Source: an uncultured Sutterella sp. (GTDB lineage: Bacteria; Pseudomonadota; Gammaproteobacteria; Burkholderiales; Burkholderiaceae_F). Taken from it: a stretch of 15,794 nucleotides of DNA. Position 1 is the first letter of the stretch; each line of letters starts with the position of its first letter. This document shows positions 7,237 through 15,330 of the stretch, one piece after another. The notes below the pieces were generated by a model. It was not told the DNA's origin and searched no databases. It worked only from the letters and a program-made list of their open reading frames with translations. The DNA is taken from assembly GCA_905194315.1 (NCBI GenBank), contig CAJJRX010000039.1, forward strand, positions 1-15,794. Reading direction: 5' to 3'. Made by a program: the position numbers and the translations under genes.

Positions 7237-7557
7237 TCAGCGATTTTGAATCCACCGCCGGATTGTCCCGAGCGTATAACCGAGCTGATAAAAACGGTAT
7301 TTCATATTGGAGATGATGTACTCCGCATCAGGCAGCGGAATTCTGTCCTCAATATACAGGCGGATCTCTTCGCGCAGTGCCTCCTCGGGACTCTGATTAC
7401 GCATGCGCCCTATTGCGCGCAGCGCACGGAAGGCCTCCGGCGAGAGTCTGCCCATCATCTGGCGGACCGCCTGATCAGTGAGCCGGTCCATCGCCTGACG
7501 TTCCAGTCCGGTGCCGCTGCCCTCTCGGCTGCTGTTCCCTGAAGAATTCTCAGCCAT
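7237..7557 (-). CDS. Small unknown protein, last gene of a four-gene operon; RHH-like segment
   Basis: A 106-residue protein with a disordered Ser/Gly-rich N-terminus (1-20). A helical, Arg-rich remainder follows, including RLSPEAFRALRAIGRMRNQS (37-56) and then PEEALREEIRLYIEDR. The LSPEAFRALRAIG...SPEEALREEI pattern resembles the two helices of ribbon-helix-helix DNA-binding proteins, but this is only a resemblance. The C-terminus (KYRFYQLGYTLGTIRRWIQNR region) is basic and aromatic. Its ATG overlaps the upstream stop in TGATG, with GGAGG seven bases before, so the two genes are translationally coupled. Function unknown. Confidence 0.7.
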   Translation of the reverse strand: MAENSSGNSSREGSGTGLERQAMDRLTDQAVRQMMGRLSPEAFRALRAIGRMRNQSPEEALREEIRLYIEDRIPLPDAEYIISNMKYRFYQLGYTLGTIRRWIQNR

Positions 7558-8042
7558 CAGAACGCCTCCGGTGCACCGGTGAAAATATGCGCCCAGCGGA
7601 TCACCGCCTGCGAGCGCTGTTCGAGTGCGGCAGCACTGCCGCCCGTTTCAGTAAAGTCGCGCGCCAGTTCATCGGCCTCTGCGGAGAACTGCTCGCAGGC
7701 GCGTCGCAGCACCTCACGCTCCCCTGCGAACGGGGCGTTCATTGCCTCACGCAGATATTGCGCCAGACCGCCTCCGCGGTGCCATTCGGCATCGGACTCA
7801 AAATGCGGATTCTCACCGGAGAAAAGCGCAACCAGCCATTTGGTGAGTTTTTCCCGGTTGAGCTCGTACTCGCCGGCATCCATCATCCCCGAGGAAACCG
7901 AGGCGGCCCGGACGGCCATATTGCGCATCGCCTGCTCAAGGAGCTGGGAGACCACCTCAATTGCCAGCAGATTGGGCAGACGTTGGGCGCGGGAACTGAA
8001 ATCCGAGCACCCGCCACCGCACCGGTTATTGCAACTGCTCAT
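7557..8042 (-). CDS. Unknown helical protein with N-terminal CX3CX3C motif
   Basis: A 161-residue acidic, largely helical protein, not recognised. The first 15 residues contain Cys4, Cys8 and Cys12 separated by Gly/Asn-rich spacers (SCNNRCGGGCSD), an arrangement that could bind a metal ion or iron-sulfur cluster. The remainder has no Cys. The start ATG has GGAG seven bases upstream, so the Cys-rich N-terminus is likely translated. It is coupled by a one-base overlap to the next gene and lies 33 bases after the preceding one, within a four-gene operon. No signal peptide or membrane segment is visible. Confidence 0.72.
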   Translation of the reverse strand: MSSCNNRCGGGCSDFSSRAQRLPNLLAIEVVSQLLEQAMRNMAVRAASVSSGMMDAGEYELNREKLTKWLVALFSGENPHFESDAEWHRGGGLAQYLREAMNAPFAGEREVLRRACEQFSAEADELARDFTETGGSAAALEQRSQAVIRWAHIFTGAPEAF

Positions 8043-8075
8043 AGCACAACTCCTCAGAAAATTTGTTTACCGCGT

Positions 8076-8576
8076 TCAGTTCGCAGCAGCGATTCCGGGA
8101 GAAACCGTGAAACGCTTGCACCAGAGAGCCGCTCTTGCAAGGCTCTCCTCCTGCATCATCTGCGGTGTAAAGTCCGGCCGCGAGCCGCAGGAGGTGATGC
8201 TGAAGTAGCAGTCCTTCACAAACAGCCGGCACACATAGGTCATCATGGCGCGGGGATTGTCCTGATCGATCCCGGCGAGTGCATCGCCTTCAAAATCCTT
8301 CGGCAGATAAGCCTTCACCAGGTCAATCAGGTCGCGGCCGGTAAAGGGAATCTTCATAATGAAGGCGGGATTCTCAGCCATCAGCGTACGGGCGAGATAG
8401 CGCGCGAGCGCATCATCAAGGTCAGCCGCCTCGTCCGCGGTCAGCTCCTTGAGACCGACTCTGTGCATACGCTTGAGAATATCCCAGTAACACCCGACCA
8501 GGAGCTGCTCGAGCACCCCCTGATCAAGTTCAATCACATCGTCTTCTTTCGGAGAGGTTTTCTCTTCTTCTGTCAT
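8076..8576 (-). CDS. Unknown acidic protein, second gene of the four-gene operon
   Basis: A 166-residue soluble protein of unknown family. It has a charged N-terminus (MTEEEKTSPKEDD), then predicted helices rich in Leu, Ala, Asp and Glu. A more conserved-looking C-terminal part contains Cys residues in YVCRLF, KDCYFSITSCGSRPDF and LWCKRF. The clustering of four Cys over about 40 residues is notable, although the spacing is irregular. ATG 8576 is preceded by AGGA at eight bases. It lies 21 bases after the stop of the upstream gene. I do not recognise a function. Confidence 0.72.
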   Translation of the reverse strand: MTEEEKTSPKEDDVIELDQGVLEQLLVGCYWDILKRMHRVGLKELTADEAADLDDALARYLARTLMAENPAFIMKIPFTGRDLIDLVKAYLPKDFEGDALAGIDQDNPRAMMTYVCRLFVKDCYFSITSCGSRPDFTPQMMQEESLARAALWCKRFTVSPGIAAAN

Positions 8577-8597
8577 TTACAGGTTCCTAGGTTTGAT

Positions 8598-9104
8598 TCA
8601 GGAGGAGGCAACGGTATTCTCACGGGCATACTCGCCCAGAATCGTCAGCGCCCAGGTGCGGAAATGCGCCTCGTAGAGCGGGTCATGAAGCACGCCCTTG
8701 AGCACCTCCTCGGGATCCTGAACACCGTTGATCTCGGCCCAGCTCTCGACCCAGTCCACCGCCTCGTCAAAACAGGTCAGCACGGCGAGCGCCGGCATGG
8801 ACGCATCATCAGAAAAGCTTTCTCTGTCTTCCGGGGACATCGAGTCGAGCACCTCAGAGAGGGCCTCACGCAGATGGGCAGCCACATGCTGAAGATCCCA
8901 CCCCGCAGGCAGGGCGACGGATTCGCTGCCCATAAAAACGGAGACCACGCCGAAGACGAGTTCGGAGTACGCCTCGGGCGAGCCGCCGGTGAGTACCAGG
9001 CGCACCGCATCATGCCCTGTGTAGAGCAGAATCTCCGTGAGAACATCCGGATCCGCAATGTTCGGAAGTTCCACCACGGCACGGCTTTGGGTTGTTTCAG
9101 TCAT
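8598..9104 (-). CDS. Unknown acidic protein, first gene of the four-gene operon
   Basis: A 168-residue strongly acidic, soluble, mainly helical protein with no recognised domain. The ATG at 9104 (MTETTQS) is preferred to an upstream in-frame ATG at 9137 because GAGG lies eight bases before it. Features include the hydrophobic segment SELVFGVVSVFMGS and several Trp residues in the C-terminal half (VDWVESWAEING, FRTWALTILGEYA). It begins an operon of four genes with gaps of 21, 33 and -1 bases, so the four products probably act together. No link to a known pathway can be made. Confidence 0.72.
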   Translation of the reverse strand: MTETTQSRAVVELPNIADPDVLTEILLYTGHDAVRLVLTGGSPEAYSELVFGVVSVFMGSESVALPAGWDLQHVAAHLREALSEVLDSMSPEDRESFSDDASMPALAVLTCFDEAVDWVESWAEINGVQDPEEVLKGVLHDPLYEAHFRTWALTILGEYARENTVASS

Positions 9105-9235
9105 GCGACTTTCCTCTAAATGTTTTCGTACTCTCAAGTCTACACGAACTGAGCGTGAATCCTCAAAAATTCGCGCCCTGGCGCCTCGAATGCAGGCAGT
9201 GTGCGAGGTGTTTTCCGCGCCGCCTGCGGCAGGCT

Positions 9236-9269
9236 GAAAAAAAGGAGACCCGGACGGACCGGATCTCCT
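9236..9269 (-). terminator. Intrinsic terminator of the nfeD-SPFH operon
   Basis: An 11-position stem with one mismatch (9243-9253 with 9259-9269, loop ACGGA) is followed on the minus strand by seven T residues. It lies about 32 bases beyond the stop codon of the SPFH gene. Confidence 0.9.
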
Positions 9270-9301
9270 CGCTGAAAATGGCGGCAGCGCGCGGGCGGCC
9301 G

Positions 9302-10231
9302 TTATTTTTTGCCCGCTTCCACGATCTTCATCGCGGAGGCGATCATCCCGGAGAGGTCTCCCATATTGCCCGGAACGATAAGCGTGTTGTTTTCGCGGGC
9401 AAGATTGGCAAACGCCTCCACATACTGTTCAGCAACCTTGAGGTTGACAGCCGTCTGGCCGCCCTCGACCTGAACCGCACCGGCGACACGGCGGATAGCC
9501 TCAGCGGTTGCCGTGGCAATGGCGAGCGTGGCGGCAGCCTGACCTTCAGCCTTGTTGATTTCAGCCTGCTTTTCACCTTCGGACTGGGCGATCGCCGCCT
9601 CACGGGCACCCGTGGCAAGGTTGATCTGTTCGAGCTTGCGGCCTTCGGAAGCAGCCACCACCGCACGCTTTTCACGCTCTGCGGTGATCTGCTGCTGCAT
9701 GGCCTGCAGAATAACCGCAGGCGGCGTAAGGTCCTTGATCTCGTAGCGGAGCACCTTCACACCCCAGTTGAGCGCCGCCTCGTCAATGGCCGAAACCACA
9801 CTCTTGTTGATGAGGTCACGTTCCTCAAAGGTCTTGTCAAGCTCCATACGGCCCACCACGCTACGCAGTGTGGTCTGCGCGAGCTGGGTAATGGCCACCA
9901 CATAGTTGGAGGTGCCGTAGCTCGCACGCTGGGGATCAGTCACCTGGAAAAAGAGCACCCCGTCAACACTGAGCTGCGTGTTGTCACGGGTAATACAGAC
10001 CTGACTCGGCGTATCGAGCGGAATTTCCTTGAGCGAATGACGGTAGGCCACACGATCCACAAACGGGATGATGAAATTGAGTCCGGGGTTGAGCACGGAA
10101 TGAAACTTACCGAGACGCTCCACCACCCAGGCGCTCTGCTGGGGAACCACTTTGATGCCCTGAAAGGCAAACAGAACGGCAATGACCACCAGAACGACAG
10201 TCAGAACCAGAAAACCACTCACAACAACCAT
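9302..10231 (-). CDS. SPFH/band 7 (paraslipin-type) membrane scaffold protein
   Basis: A 309-residue stomatin/prohibitin-family protein. One N-terminal membrane segment (about 4-25) is followed by the SPFH domain (QQSAWVVERLGKF, then VDGVLFFQVTDP and MELDKTFEERD). A long coiled-coil region rich in Ala, Glu, Lys and Gln repeats (AASEGRKLEQIN, EKQAEINKAEGQ) comes next, then a C-terminal oligomerisation part. Such proteins form large rings that organise membrane microdomains and partner with NfeD proteins. Here nfeD lies 42 bases upstream in the same operon, as usual. AGGAG is nine bases before the ATG. The sequence resembles Burkholderiales paraslipins strongly by recall and is a main clue to the host lineage. 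Confidence 0.92.
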   Translation of the reverse strand: MVVVSGFLVLTVVLVVIAVLFAFQGIKVVPQQSAWVVERLGKFHSVLNPGLNFIIPFVDRVAYRHSLKEIPLDTPSQVCITRDNTQLSVDGVLFFQVTDPQRASYGTSNYVVAITQLAQTTLRSVVGRMELDKTFEERDLINKSVVSAIDEAALNWGVKVLRYEIKDLTPPAVILQAMQQQITAEREKRAVVAASEGRKLEQINLATGAREAAIAQSEGEKQAEINKAEGQAAATLAIATATAEAIRRVAGAVQVEGGQTAVNLKVAEQYVEAFANLARENNTLIVPGNMGDLSGMIASAMKIVEAGKK

Positions 10232-10273
10232 GAATCTCTTCTCCTTGCTTGAAAATAACTTTTCTCTAAAAAC

Positions 10274-10693
10274 TTATCCGTCCGCTCTCTGAAGCACCAG
10301 ACAGGGACCGTCAAGCGCAACGATTTTCCAGCGCCCGGCGGACAGTCCCCCTTCTGCCGCTCTGGCAGGCCAGGGAGCACCACGGTACATCACCGTGGCG
10401 GTACCGTCAGCATTAACCTCGCTTACCTCGATAACACGCCCGACATCAGGCTCGCTCACAGCCGTGTCCCCACGGGACTGTTTGCGCCAGCGCTGCACCA
10501 GCAGAGAGCCGGCGACAACCACCAGCGCGATCGCGGCGAGCTGAACTGTGAGCCCGAGTCCGACCCAGGCAAGCAGTGCGGCCACGGCCAGCGCCCCGGC
10601 GACAACGAGCAGGAACACAGTACCGGTCATCATTTCCACACCGCCTGCGATCAGGGCTAAAACCAGCCAGACAATTTCAGGTGAAATATCCAT
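10274..10693 (-). CDS. Short NfeD-like membrane protein with OB-fold domain
   Basis: A 139-residue NfeD-family protein of the short type, without the ClpP-like protease domain. Two to three hydrophobic helices fill residues 8-70. A cytoplasmic OB-fold domain follows (about 80-138, with GRVIEVSEVNADGTATVMYRG and GRWKIVALDGPCLVL). It partners the SPFH protein encoded next in the operon. ATG 10693 is used; an in-frame TTG directly upstream is less likely. GGAGG lies six bases before the ATG. The promoter should fall within 10694-10770, but no convincing -35/-10 pair is visible. Confidence 0.9.
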   Translation of the reverse strand: MDISPEIVWLVLALIAGGVEMMTGTVFLLVVAGALAVAALLAWVGLGLTVQLAAIALVVVAGSLLVQRWRKQSRGDTAVSEPDVGRVIEVSEVNADGTATVMYRGAPWPARAAEGGLSAGRWKIVALDGPCLVLQRADG

Positions 10694-10767
10694 CAACCCC
10701 CTCCTTTGGTCTTCGTGTTTGCCGGCGCAAAACCGCTCAACTATCTGACTATTCTATCGTGCATTGC

Positions 10768-10809
10768 AAAAAGCGGGCGGATTGTCTGAGATTACTGACA
10801 ATCCGCCCG
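10768..10809 (-). terminator. Intrinsic terminator of the trp operon
   Basis: CGGGCGGATTGTC (10774-10786) pairs perfectly over 13 bp with GACAATCCGCCCG (10797-10809) around a 10-base loop. Five T residues follow on the minus strand. It lies about 27 bases after the trpA stop codon and ends the trpDCFBA transcript. Confidence 0.95.
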
Positions 10810-10835
10810 GCAGGAACTGACTGTTTTCCTGGCTC

Positions 10836-11612
10836 TTAGCCGTTCATGGCGGCCTTCATGGCCTGTGCATAGGCTTTGAGTGCTGCCGGCGCACCGGCAC
10901 CCTTTTCATGGGCGAGCTTCACAACCGCAGAGCCGACAATGGCGCCGTCGGCTGCCTGTGCGACCACACGGGCCTGTTCCGGTGTGGCGATACCAAAGCC
11001 GACACAGGCCGGGGTGTCTGTTGCCGCCCGGATACGCGCAAGCGTGTCGGTGAGCTCTGCGGGCACCCCTTCTCTCACCCCGGTCACCCCGAGGCTCGAG
11101 ACCACATAGATAAACCCTTTCGAGCCCCGGCAGATCATGGGAATGCGCTCCCCGGAGGTCGGTGCGACAAAGCGGATAAGCGCAATGCCGTGCGCGTCAC
11201 AGGCGCCTTCAAACTCCGCGCACTCCTCAAAGGGCACATCAGGGAGCACCAGCCCGCTCACGCCGAGCGCCTCGCAGCGCGCTGTAAAACGCTCGATACC
11301 GTAGGAGAACACCACATTCGCATAGGTCATAAAGAGCAGCGGGACATCCGTTTTTTTCCGTACCGCCTCAACCATGGCAAACACCCCTTCAGTGGTGGTG
11401 CCGGCCTTGAGCGCACGCCCGGTCGCGGCCTGAATCACAGGCCCCTCAGCGGTCGGATCCGAAAACGGAATCCCCAGTTCAATCGCATCGGCTCCGCCCT
11501 CGGCAAGCGCCACGATCAGCGCCTCTGTCATCGCCAGATCAGGATCGCCGCAGGTGATAAACGGAATGAATGCCTTGCCGGCGGTAAAGGCGTCTTTTAA
11601 AGTCTTACTCAT
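10836..11612 (-). CDS. trpA: Tryptophan synthase alpha subunit
   Basis: A 258-residue TIM-barrel protein that cleaves indole-3-glycerol phosphate and passes indole to the beta subunit. The catalytic Glu is Glu45 in IELGIPFSDP, matching Salmonella Glu49. The second acid, Asp60 in Salmonella (LADGP), is Glu56 here (TAEGP), a substitution I associate with clostridial TrpA. The phosphate-binding end is recognisable in GFGIATPEQ and IVGSAVVK. ATG 11612 is chosen because it has GGGGAG eight bases upstream and yields a normal length; its first eight bases overlap the trpB end (ATGAGTAA), implying coupled translation. It is the last gene of the operon. Confidence 0.95.
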   Translation of the reverse strand: MSKTLKDAFTAGKAFIPFITCGDPDLAMTEALIVALAEGGADAIELGIPFSDPTAEGPVIQAATGRALKAGTTTEGVFAMVEAVRKKTDVPLLFMTYANVVFSYGIERFTARCEALGVSGLVLPDVPFEECAEFEGACDAHGIALIRFVAPTSGERIPMICRGSKGFIYVVSSLGVTGVREGVPAELTDTLARIRAATDTPACVGFGIATPEQARVVAQAADGAIVGSAVVKLAHEKGAGAPAALKAYAQAMKAAMNG

Positions 11613-12795
11613 TGATAATCTCCCCACGATAGCGCGCCATGGCTGCGCAGTCCTTGTCCCCACGTCCGGAAAGCGTGATCACGATAATCCGGTCCTTATC
11701 CATGCCCGGCGCGATTTTGCGCACATGGGCAACGGCGTGTGCCGATTCAATGGCGGGAATAATCCCTTCGGTGCGCGAGAGATACTCAAACGCATCCACC
11801 GCCTCGTCGTCAGTCACGGGCACATATTCAGCACGGCCGCAGTCGTGCAGATAGGCATGCTCAGGCCCCACACCCGGATAGTCAAGACCGGCGGAGATGG
11901 AATAGACCGGCGCAATCTGACCGAATTCGTTCTGGCAGAAGTACGACTTCATGCCGTGGAAAATCCCGACCTTGCCGGTGGCGATGGTGGCGGCCGTCTC
12001 AAACGTGTCCACCCCGCGCCCGGCGGCCTCGCAGCCGATGAGCCGCACCTGCGGGTCATTGATGAAGTTGTAGAACGTGCCGATCGCATTGGAGCCGCCG
12101 CCCACGCAGGCAACCACCACATCGGGCAGCCGGCCTTCGCGCTCGAGACACTGCTGACGGATTTCCGCAGAGATTACGGCCTGAAAATCGCGCACGATCA
12201 TCGGGAACGGATGCGGTCCCACTGCCGAGCCCAGACAGTAGTGCGTGTCGTCAATACGGGTAGTCCATTCACGCATGGCCTCATTGATCGCGTCCTTCAG
12301 CGTGGCGGTGCCGGAGGTGACCGGCACAACCTCTGCGCCGAGCAGCCGCATACGGTAGACGTTAAGCGCCTGACGTTCCGTGTCCTCCTTGCCCATGAAA
12401 ACCACACATTCCATTCCCATGAGGGCCGCCGCTGTCGCTGTCGCGACACCGTGCTGACCGGCGCCGGTTTCAGCGATCAGGCGTGTCTTGCCCATCTTTT
12501 TGGCAAGCAGCGCCTGTCCGAGCACATTGTTGATTTTGTGCGCGCCGGTATGATTGAGGTCTTCACGCTTGAGGTAGATCTTTGCGCCGCCCAGATCCTT
12601 TGTCATTTTCTCTGCATAGTACAGGCGCGACGGACGCCCGACGTAGTCGTTGAGCATGTCCGAGAGCTCCTTCTGAAACGCAGGATCCCGGCTGAAGCGG
12701 CTGTAGGCGTCTTCAAGTTCTTTCATCGCATTCATGAGGGTTTCAGGGATGTACTGACCGCCATGAATTCCAAAGCGTCCGTTTACGTTAGTCAT
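11605..12795 (-). CDS. trpB: Tryptophan synthase beta subunit
   Basis: A 396-residue PLP enzyme joining indole and serine to make tryptophan. Lys87 in NHTGAHKINN forms the Schiff base and Glu109 in AETGAGQHG is the catalytic acid, both at Salmonella numbering. GGGSNAIG binds the PLP phosphate, and the C-terminal LSGRGDKD contacts the PLP ring (Ser376). ATG 12795 is set by AGGAG eight bases upstream, which overlaps the trpF stop codon; longer in-frame starts lie inside trpF. By recall the text is strikingly like Lachnospiraceae/Clostridia TrpB (for example GGQYIPETLMNA, RPSRLYYAEKMTKDLGG) and not like Burkholderiales TrpB, supporting horizontal acquisition of the operon. Confidence 0.97.
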   Translation of the reverse strand: MTNVNGRFGIHGGQYIPETLMNAMKELEDAYSRFSRDPAFQKELSDMLNDYVGRPSRLYYAEKMTKDLGGAKIYLKREDLNHTGAHKINNVLGQALLAKKMGKTRLIAETGAGQHGVATATAAALMGMECVVFMGKEDTERQALNVYRMRLLGAEVVPVTSGTATLKDAINEAMREWTTRIDDTHYCLGSAVGPHPFPMIVRDFQAVISAEIRQQCLEREGRLPDVVVACVGGGSNAIGTFYNFINDPQVRLIGCEAAGRGVDTFETAATIATGKVGIFHGMKSYFCQNEFGQIAPVYSISAGLDYPGVGPEHAYLHDCGRAEYVPVTDDEAVDAFEYLSRTEGIIPAIESAHAVAHVRKIAPGMDKDRIIVITLSGRGDKDCAAMARYRGEIINE

Positions 12796-12811
12796 GGACT
12801 TTTCTCCTAAT

Positions 12812-13444
12812 CTATCGGGTTTGGAGTGACTGCTGGCGTACGCAACGCACAAAGTCTTGCATTTTTTGAGGGTCTTTTCTGCCCCCGGATTCAATACCGC
12901 TGCTGACATCAACGCCATCAGGGGCATAGCGGGCGATCATGCCGGCTACATTGCCGGGGGTAAGACCGCCCGCGAGTATCAGAGGTTTACCGGTACGCGG
13001 TAACGCCGTGCCTGCGAGCGCTGCGGGGACTCCGCTGCCGGGTTCGGCAGCGTCAAGAAGCACCATGTCAGCGTCTGCCGTCAGCCGGAAGAGCGCCTCG
13101 GCGGTCTCTTCCCCGGTGAGGTTGACTGCACGGATATAAGGAATCTGCCGCGCCGCAAGTGCCCTGACGAGCTCACTCTCAGCGGGGAAGTCCCCGTGGA
13201 GCTGCACCGCGTCGATCGTTTTCGCATCAACCAGAGCGAGAATCTCCTCGAGCGTGTTGCCCCTGAAGACACCGACAGCCTGAATACCGGGATCAAGCCG
13301 TGCTTTCATCTCTGCAGCCTGCGCATGGCTCAGCGCTCTCTTTGAGAGCGGTGCGAACACAAAGCCCGCCATCTCGGGCGCGAGTGTATTGACCGTATCG
13401 ATATCCTCAAGGCTCATCAGCCCGCAGAGCTTGATCACTGTCAT
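12812..13444 (-). CDS. trpF: Phosphoribosylanthranilate isomerase
   Basis: A 210-residue TIM barrel that isomerises PRA to CdRP. Catalytic Cys7 (KLCGL) and Asp131 (VLLDAA) are both in place, and the phosphate-binding segments LAGGLTPGNV and DVSSGIESGGRKD are present. The segment after Asp131 is GSGVP rather than the common GGTGxxFDW, so this copy is somewhat divergent. Its ATG overlaps the trpC stop by four bases (ATGA), with GGAGG seven bases upstream. It is unfused to trpC, unlike enteric bacteria. The trpB start is 16 bases downstream. Confidence 0.94.
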   Translation of the reverse strand: MTVIKLCGLMSLEDIDTVNTLAPEMAGFVFAPLSKRALSHAQAAEMKARLDPGIQAVGVFRGNTLEEILALVDAKTIDAVQLHGDFPAESELVRALAARQIPYIRAVNLTGEETAEALFRLTADADMVLLDAAEPGSGVPAALAGTALPRTGKPLILAGGLTPGNVAGMIARYAPDGVDVSSGIESGGRKDPQKMQDFVRCVRQQSLQTR

Positions 13445-14253
13445 CGCGTGGCCTCCCGCATCCGGGCAAGCAGCCCTTCACGATCCGACTCACGCATAAG
13501 CGTTTCACCCACGAGAACAGCATTGGCACCGGCTCTGAACTGTGCGACACAGTCTTCAACACTGCGGATACCGCTCTCGGAGACGTAGAGATGTCCCTCG
13601 CCCACGAGCGCACGCATGCGTTCGGCTCGGCTCACATCCACATCAAAGGTGCGCAGATTACGATTGTTCACGCCGATGATTCCTGCGCCGCAGCGCTTGG
13701 CGAGTTCAATCTCGTCCGGGGTGTGTGCTTCGACCAGAACACTCAGGCCGAGCGAATGCGCACGGGCGAGAAAGTCTTTGAGCCTGCCCTCTTCGAGCAG
13801 TGAAACAATCAAGAGCACGGCGCAAGCCCCAAGACACTTCGCCTGATCGATCATCACCTCATCAACGGTGAAATCCTTTCTGAGTACAGGAAGGCTTACT
13901 GCGGCCGCCACACGCTCGAGATCAGCGTCACTGCCCAGAAAAGCCGTCGGTTCGGTGAGGACCGAGACGGCATGTGCGCCGCCTCGCTCGTAGCTCTGTG
14001 CAACGGCGACCGGGTCATAATCGGGCGCAATGAGTCCCCTGGAGGGAGAGGCACGCTTGCACTCGCAGATAAAGTGCAGTCCCGGACCTCTGAGGGCGGC
14101 CTCAAAGCGGAAGTCCGCAATCCCTGCCTCAAGATCCGCCTTGTGGTGCGCCTCTGCCAGGGAAAGGATCTCTGCACGCGAGATGCGCTTGAGATCGTTT
14201 TCGACACGGGCCGCGGCACGGGCGGCAAGCTCCTGAAGAATATCCGTACTCAT
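13441..14253 (-). CDS. trpC: Indole-3-glycerol phosphate synthase
   Basis: A 270-residue TIM barrel that closes CdRP to indole-3-glycerol phosphate. Active-site residues are visible: Glu64 and Lys66 in ICECKRASPSRG, Lys126 in LRKDF (general acid), Glu175 in VEAHT, Asn196 in GVNNRNL, and the phosphate site SESGI plus VLVGETLM. ATG 14253 has GGAG at eight bases, formed across the end of trpD. It lies five bases after the trpD stop and overlaps trpF by four bases. This is a stand-alone gene, not a trpCF fusion. Confidence 0.96.
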   Translation of the reverse strand: MSTDILQELAARAAARVENDLKRISRAEILSLAEAHHKADLEAGIADFRFEAALRGPGLHFICECKRASPSRGLIAPDYDPVAVAQSYERGGAHAVSVLTEPTAFLGSDADLERVAAAVSLPVLRKDFTVDEVMIDQAKCLGACAVLLIVSLLEEGRLKDFLARAHSLGLSVLVEAHTPDEIELAKRCGAGIIGVNNRNLRTFDVDVSRAERMRALVGEGHLYVSESGIRSVEDCVAQFRAGANAVLVGETLMRESDREGLLARMREATR

Positions 14254-14258
14254 CGGCT

Positions 14259-15281
14259 TTACTCCGTACGGTGGCTTTCAGTAATGAGCTGCTCGAGCTT
14301 GCGGGTCGCCGCACCGCTGTCAATGATTTCTGCGGCACGCCTGACCCCCTCGGCGATACTGCCGGCGATGCCGCCGACCGCAAGCAGTGCACCTGCGTTA
14401 AGGAGCACCGCATCACGTCTGGGGCTCTTTTCTCCGCCAAGCACGGCACGCAGAATGCGGGCGTTCTCTTCGGGGGTGCCTCCCGCCATCGCCTCCCTGC
14501 CCGCACGGGCAAGACCGAAGTCTTCGGGGCGGATGGTGTAGGAGCGGATCCAGCCGTCTTTGAATTCGCACACAGCGGTGGGGGCGGCAATCGAAATCTC
14601 ATCGAGCTTATCCTCGCCGTAGACCACCATCCCGTGCTTAACCCCGAGCCCCATGAGCACCTGGGCGAGCGGCTCAACAAGATAACGGTCGTAGACACCG
14701 AGAAGCTGACCGCTCGGCGAGGCCGGATTGGTGAGCGGACCGAGAATGTTGAACACCGTACGGAAACCGAGTTCGCGGCGGATTGCCCCGACATACTTCA
14801 TCGAGGTGTGGTATTTCTGCGCAAAGAAAAAGCAGAACCCCACGGTATCGAGCAGACGGCGGGCGAGCTCGGGCGGCTGATCAATGTTGACGCCGAGCGC
14901 CTCAAGGCAGTCAGCCGTACCGCACTTCGAACTTGCAGCGCGGTTGCCGTGTTTGGCGACCTTCATCCCGCCTGCGACGGCAACCAGTGCCGAGGTGGTG
15001 GAGATGTTGAAACTGCCGGCATTATCCCCGCCCGTCCCCACGATCTCATAGACCGGGTACGGCACTTCGACGCGCACCGCATGTTCGCGCATGGCTGTGG
15101 CACAGCCCGTGATCTCATCAATGGTTTCCGCTCTGGCACTCTTGGTGGACATGGCGGCGAGGAACGCGGCATTCTGTGTGGCGCTCGTTTCACCCGACAT
15201 GATTTCATTCATCACGCCGTAGGCCTCCTCATAGGTCAGATCACCTTTGTTCACCAGTTTGACAATCGCTTCTTTAATCAT
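14259..15281 (-). CDS. trpD: Anthranilate phosphoribosyltransferase
   Basis: A 340-residue enzyme transferring phosphoribose from PRPP to anthranilate. The PRPP-binding loop is GTGGDNAGSFNIST (82-95). KHGNRAASSKCG (110-121) and the anthranilate-site segment HTSMKYVGAIRRELGFRT follow, then the family mark NILGPLTNPA. Start choice: ATG 15281 has AGGA eight bases upstream, while an in-frame ATG nine bases earlier has that AGG abutting it; the shorter form begins MIKEAI like clostridial TrpD. It is not fused to trpG. It is the first recognised trp gene after the T-box leader, so trpE and trpG must be elsewhere or missing. Confidence 0.95.
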   Translation of the reverse strand: MIKEAIVKLVNKGDLTYEEAYGVMNEIMSGETSATQNAAFLAAMSTKSARAETIDEITGCATAMREHAVRVEVPYPVYEIVGTGGDNAGSFNISTTSALVAVAGGMKVAKHGNRAASSKCGTADCLEALGVNIDQPPELARRLLDTVGFCFFFAQKYHTSMKYVGAIRRELGFRTVFNILGPLTNPASPSGQLLGVYDRYLVEPLAQVLMGLGVKHGMVVYGEDKLDEISIAAPTAVCEFKDGWIRSYTIRPEDFGLARAGREAMAGGTPEENARILRAVLGGEKSPRRDAVLLNAGALLAVGGIAGSIAEGVRRAAEIIDSGAATRKLEQLITESHRTE

Positions 15282-15330
15282 TTTTCTCATCCTTAGAAAT
15301 GCTTTTTGGAAATTTCAGTGTTGCTGTGCT

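Noticed and set aside
7587..9119. 510-codon open frame on the plus strand
   Set aside because: It lies antisense to four minus-strand genes that have RBSs, operon spacing and coding character. Its product is rich in His and Arg with no domain, typical of an antisense shadow in GC-rich DNA.
9092..10252. 386-codon plus-strand open frame over the SPFH gene
   Set aside because: Antisense shadow of a well-conserved SPFH protein; no RBS or domain.
11554..12810. 418-codon plus-strand open frame over trpB
   Set aside because: Antisense shadow of a clearly functional trpB.
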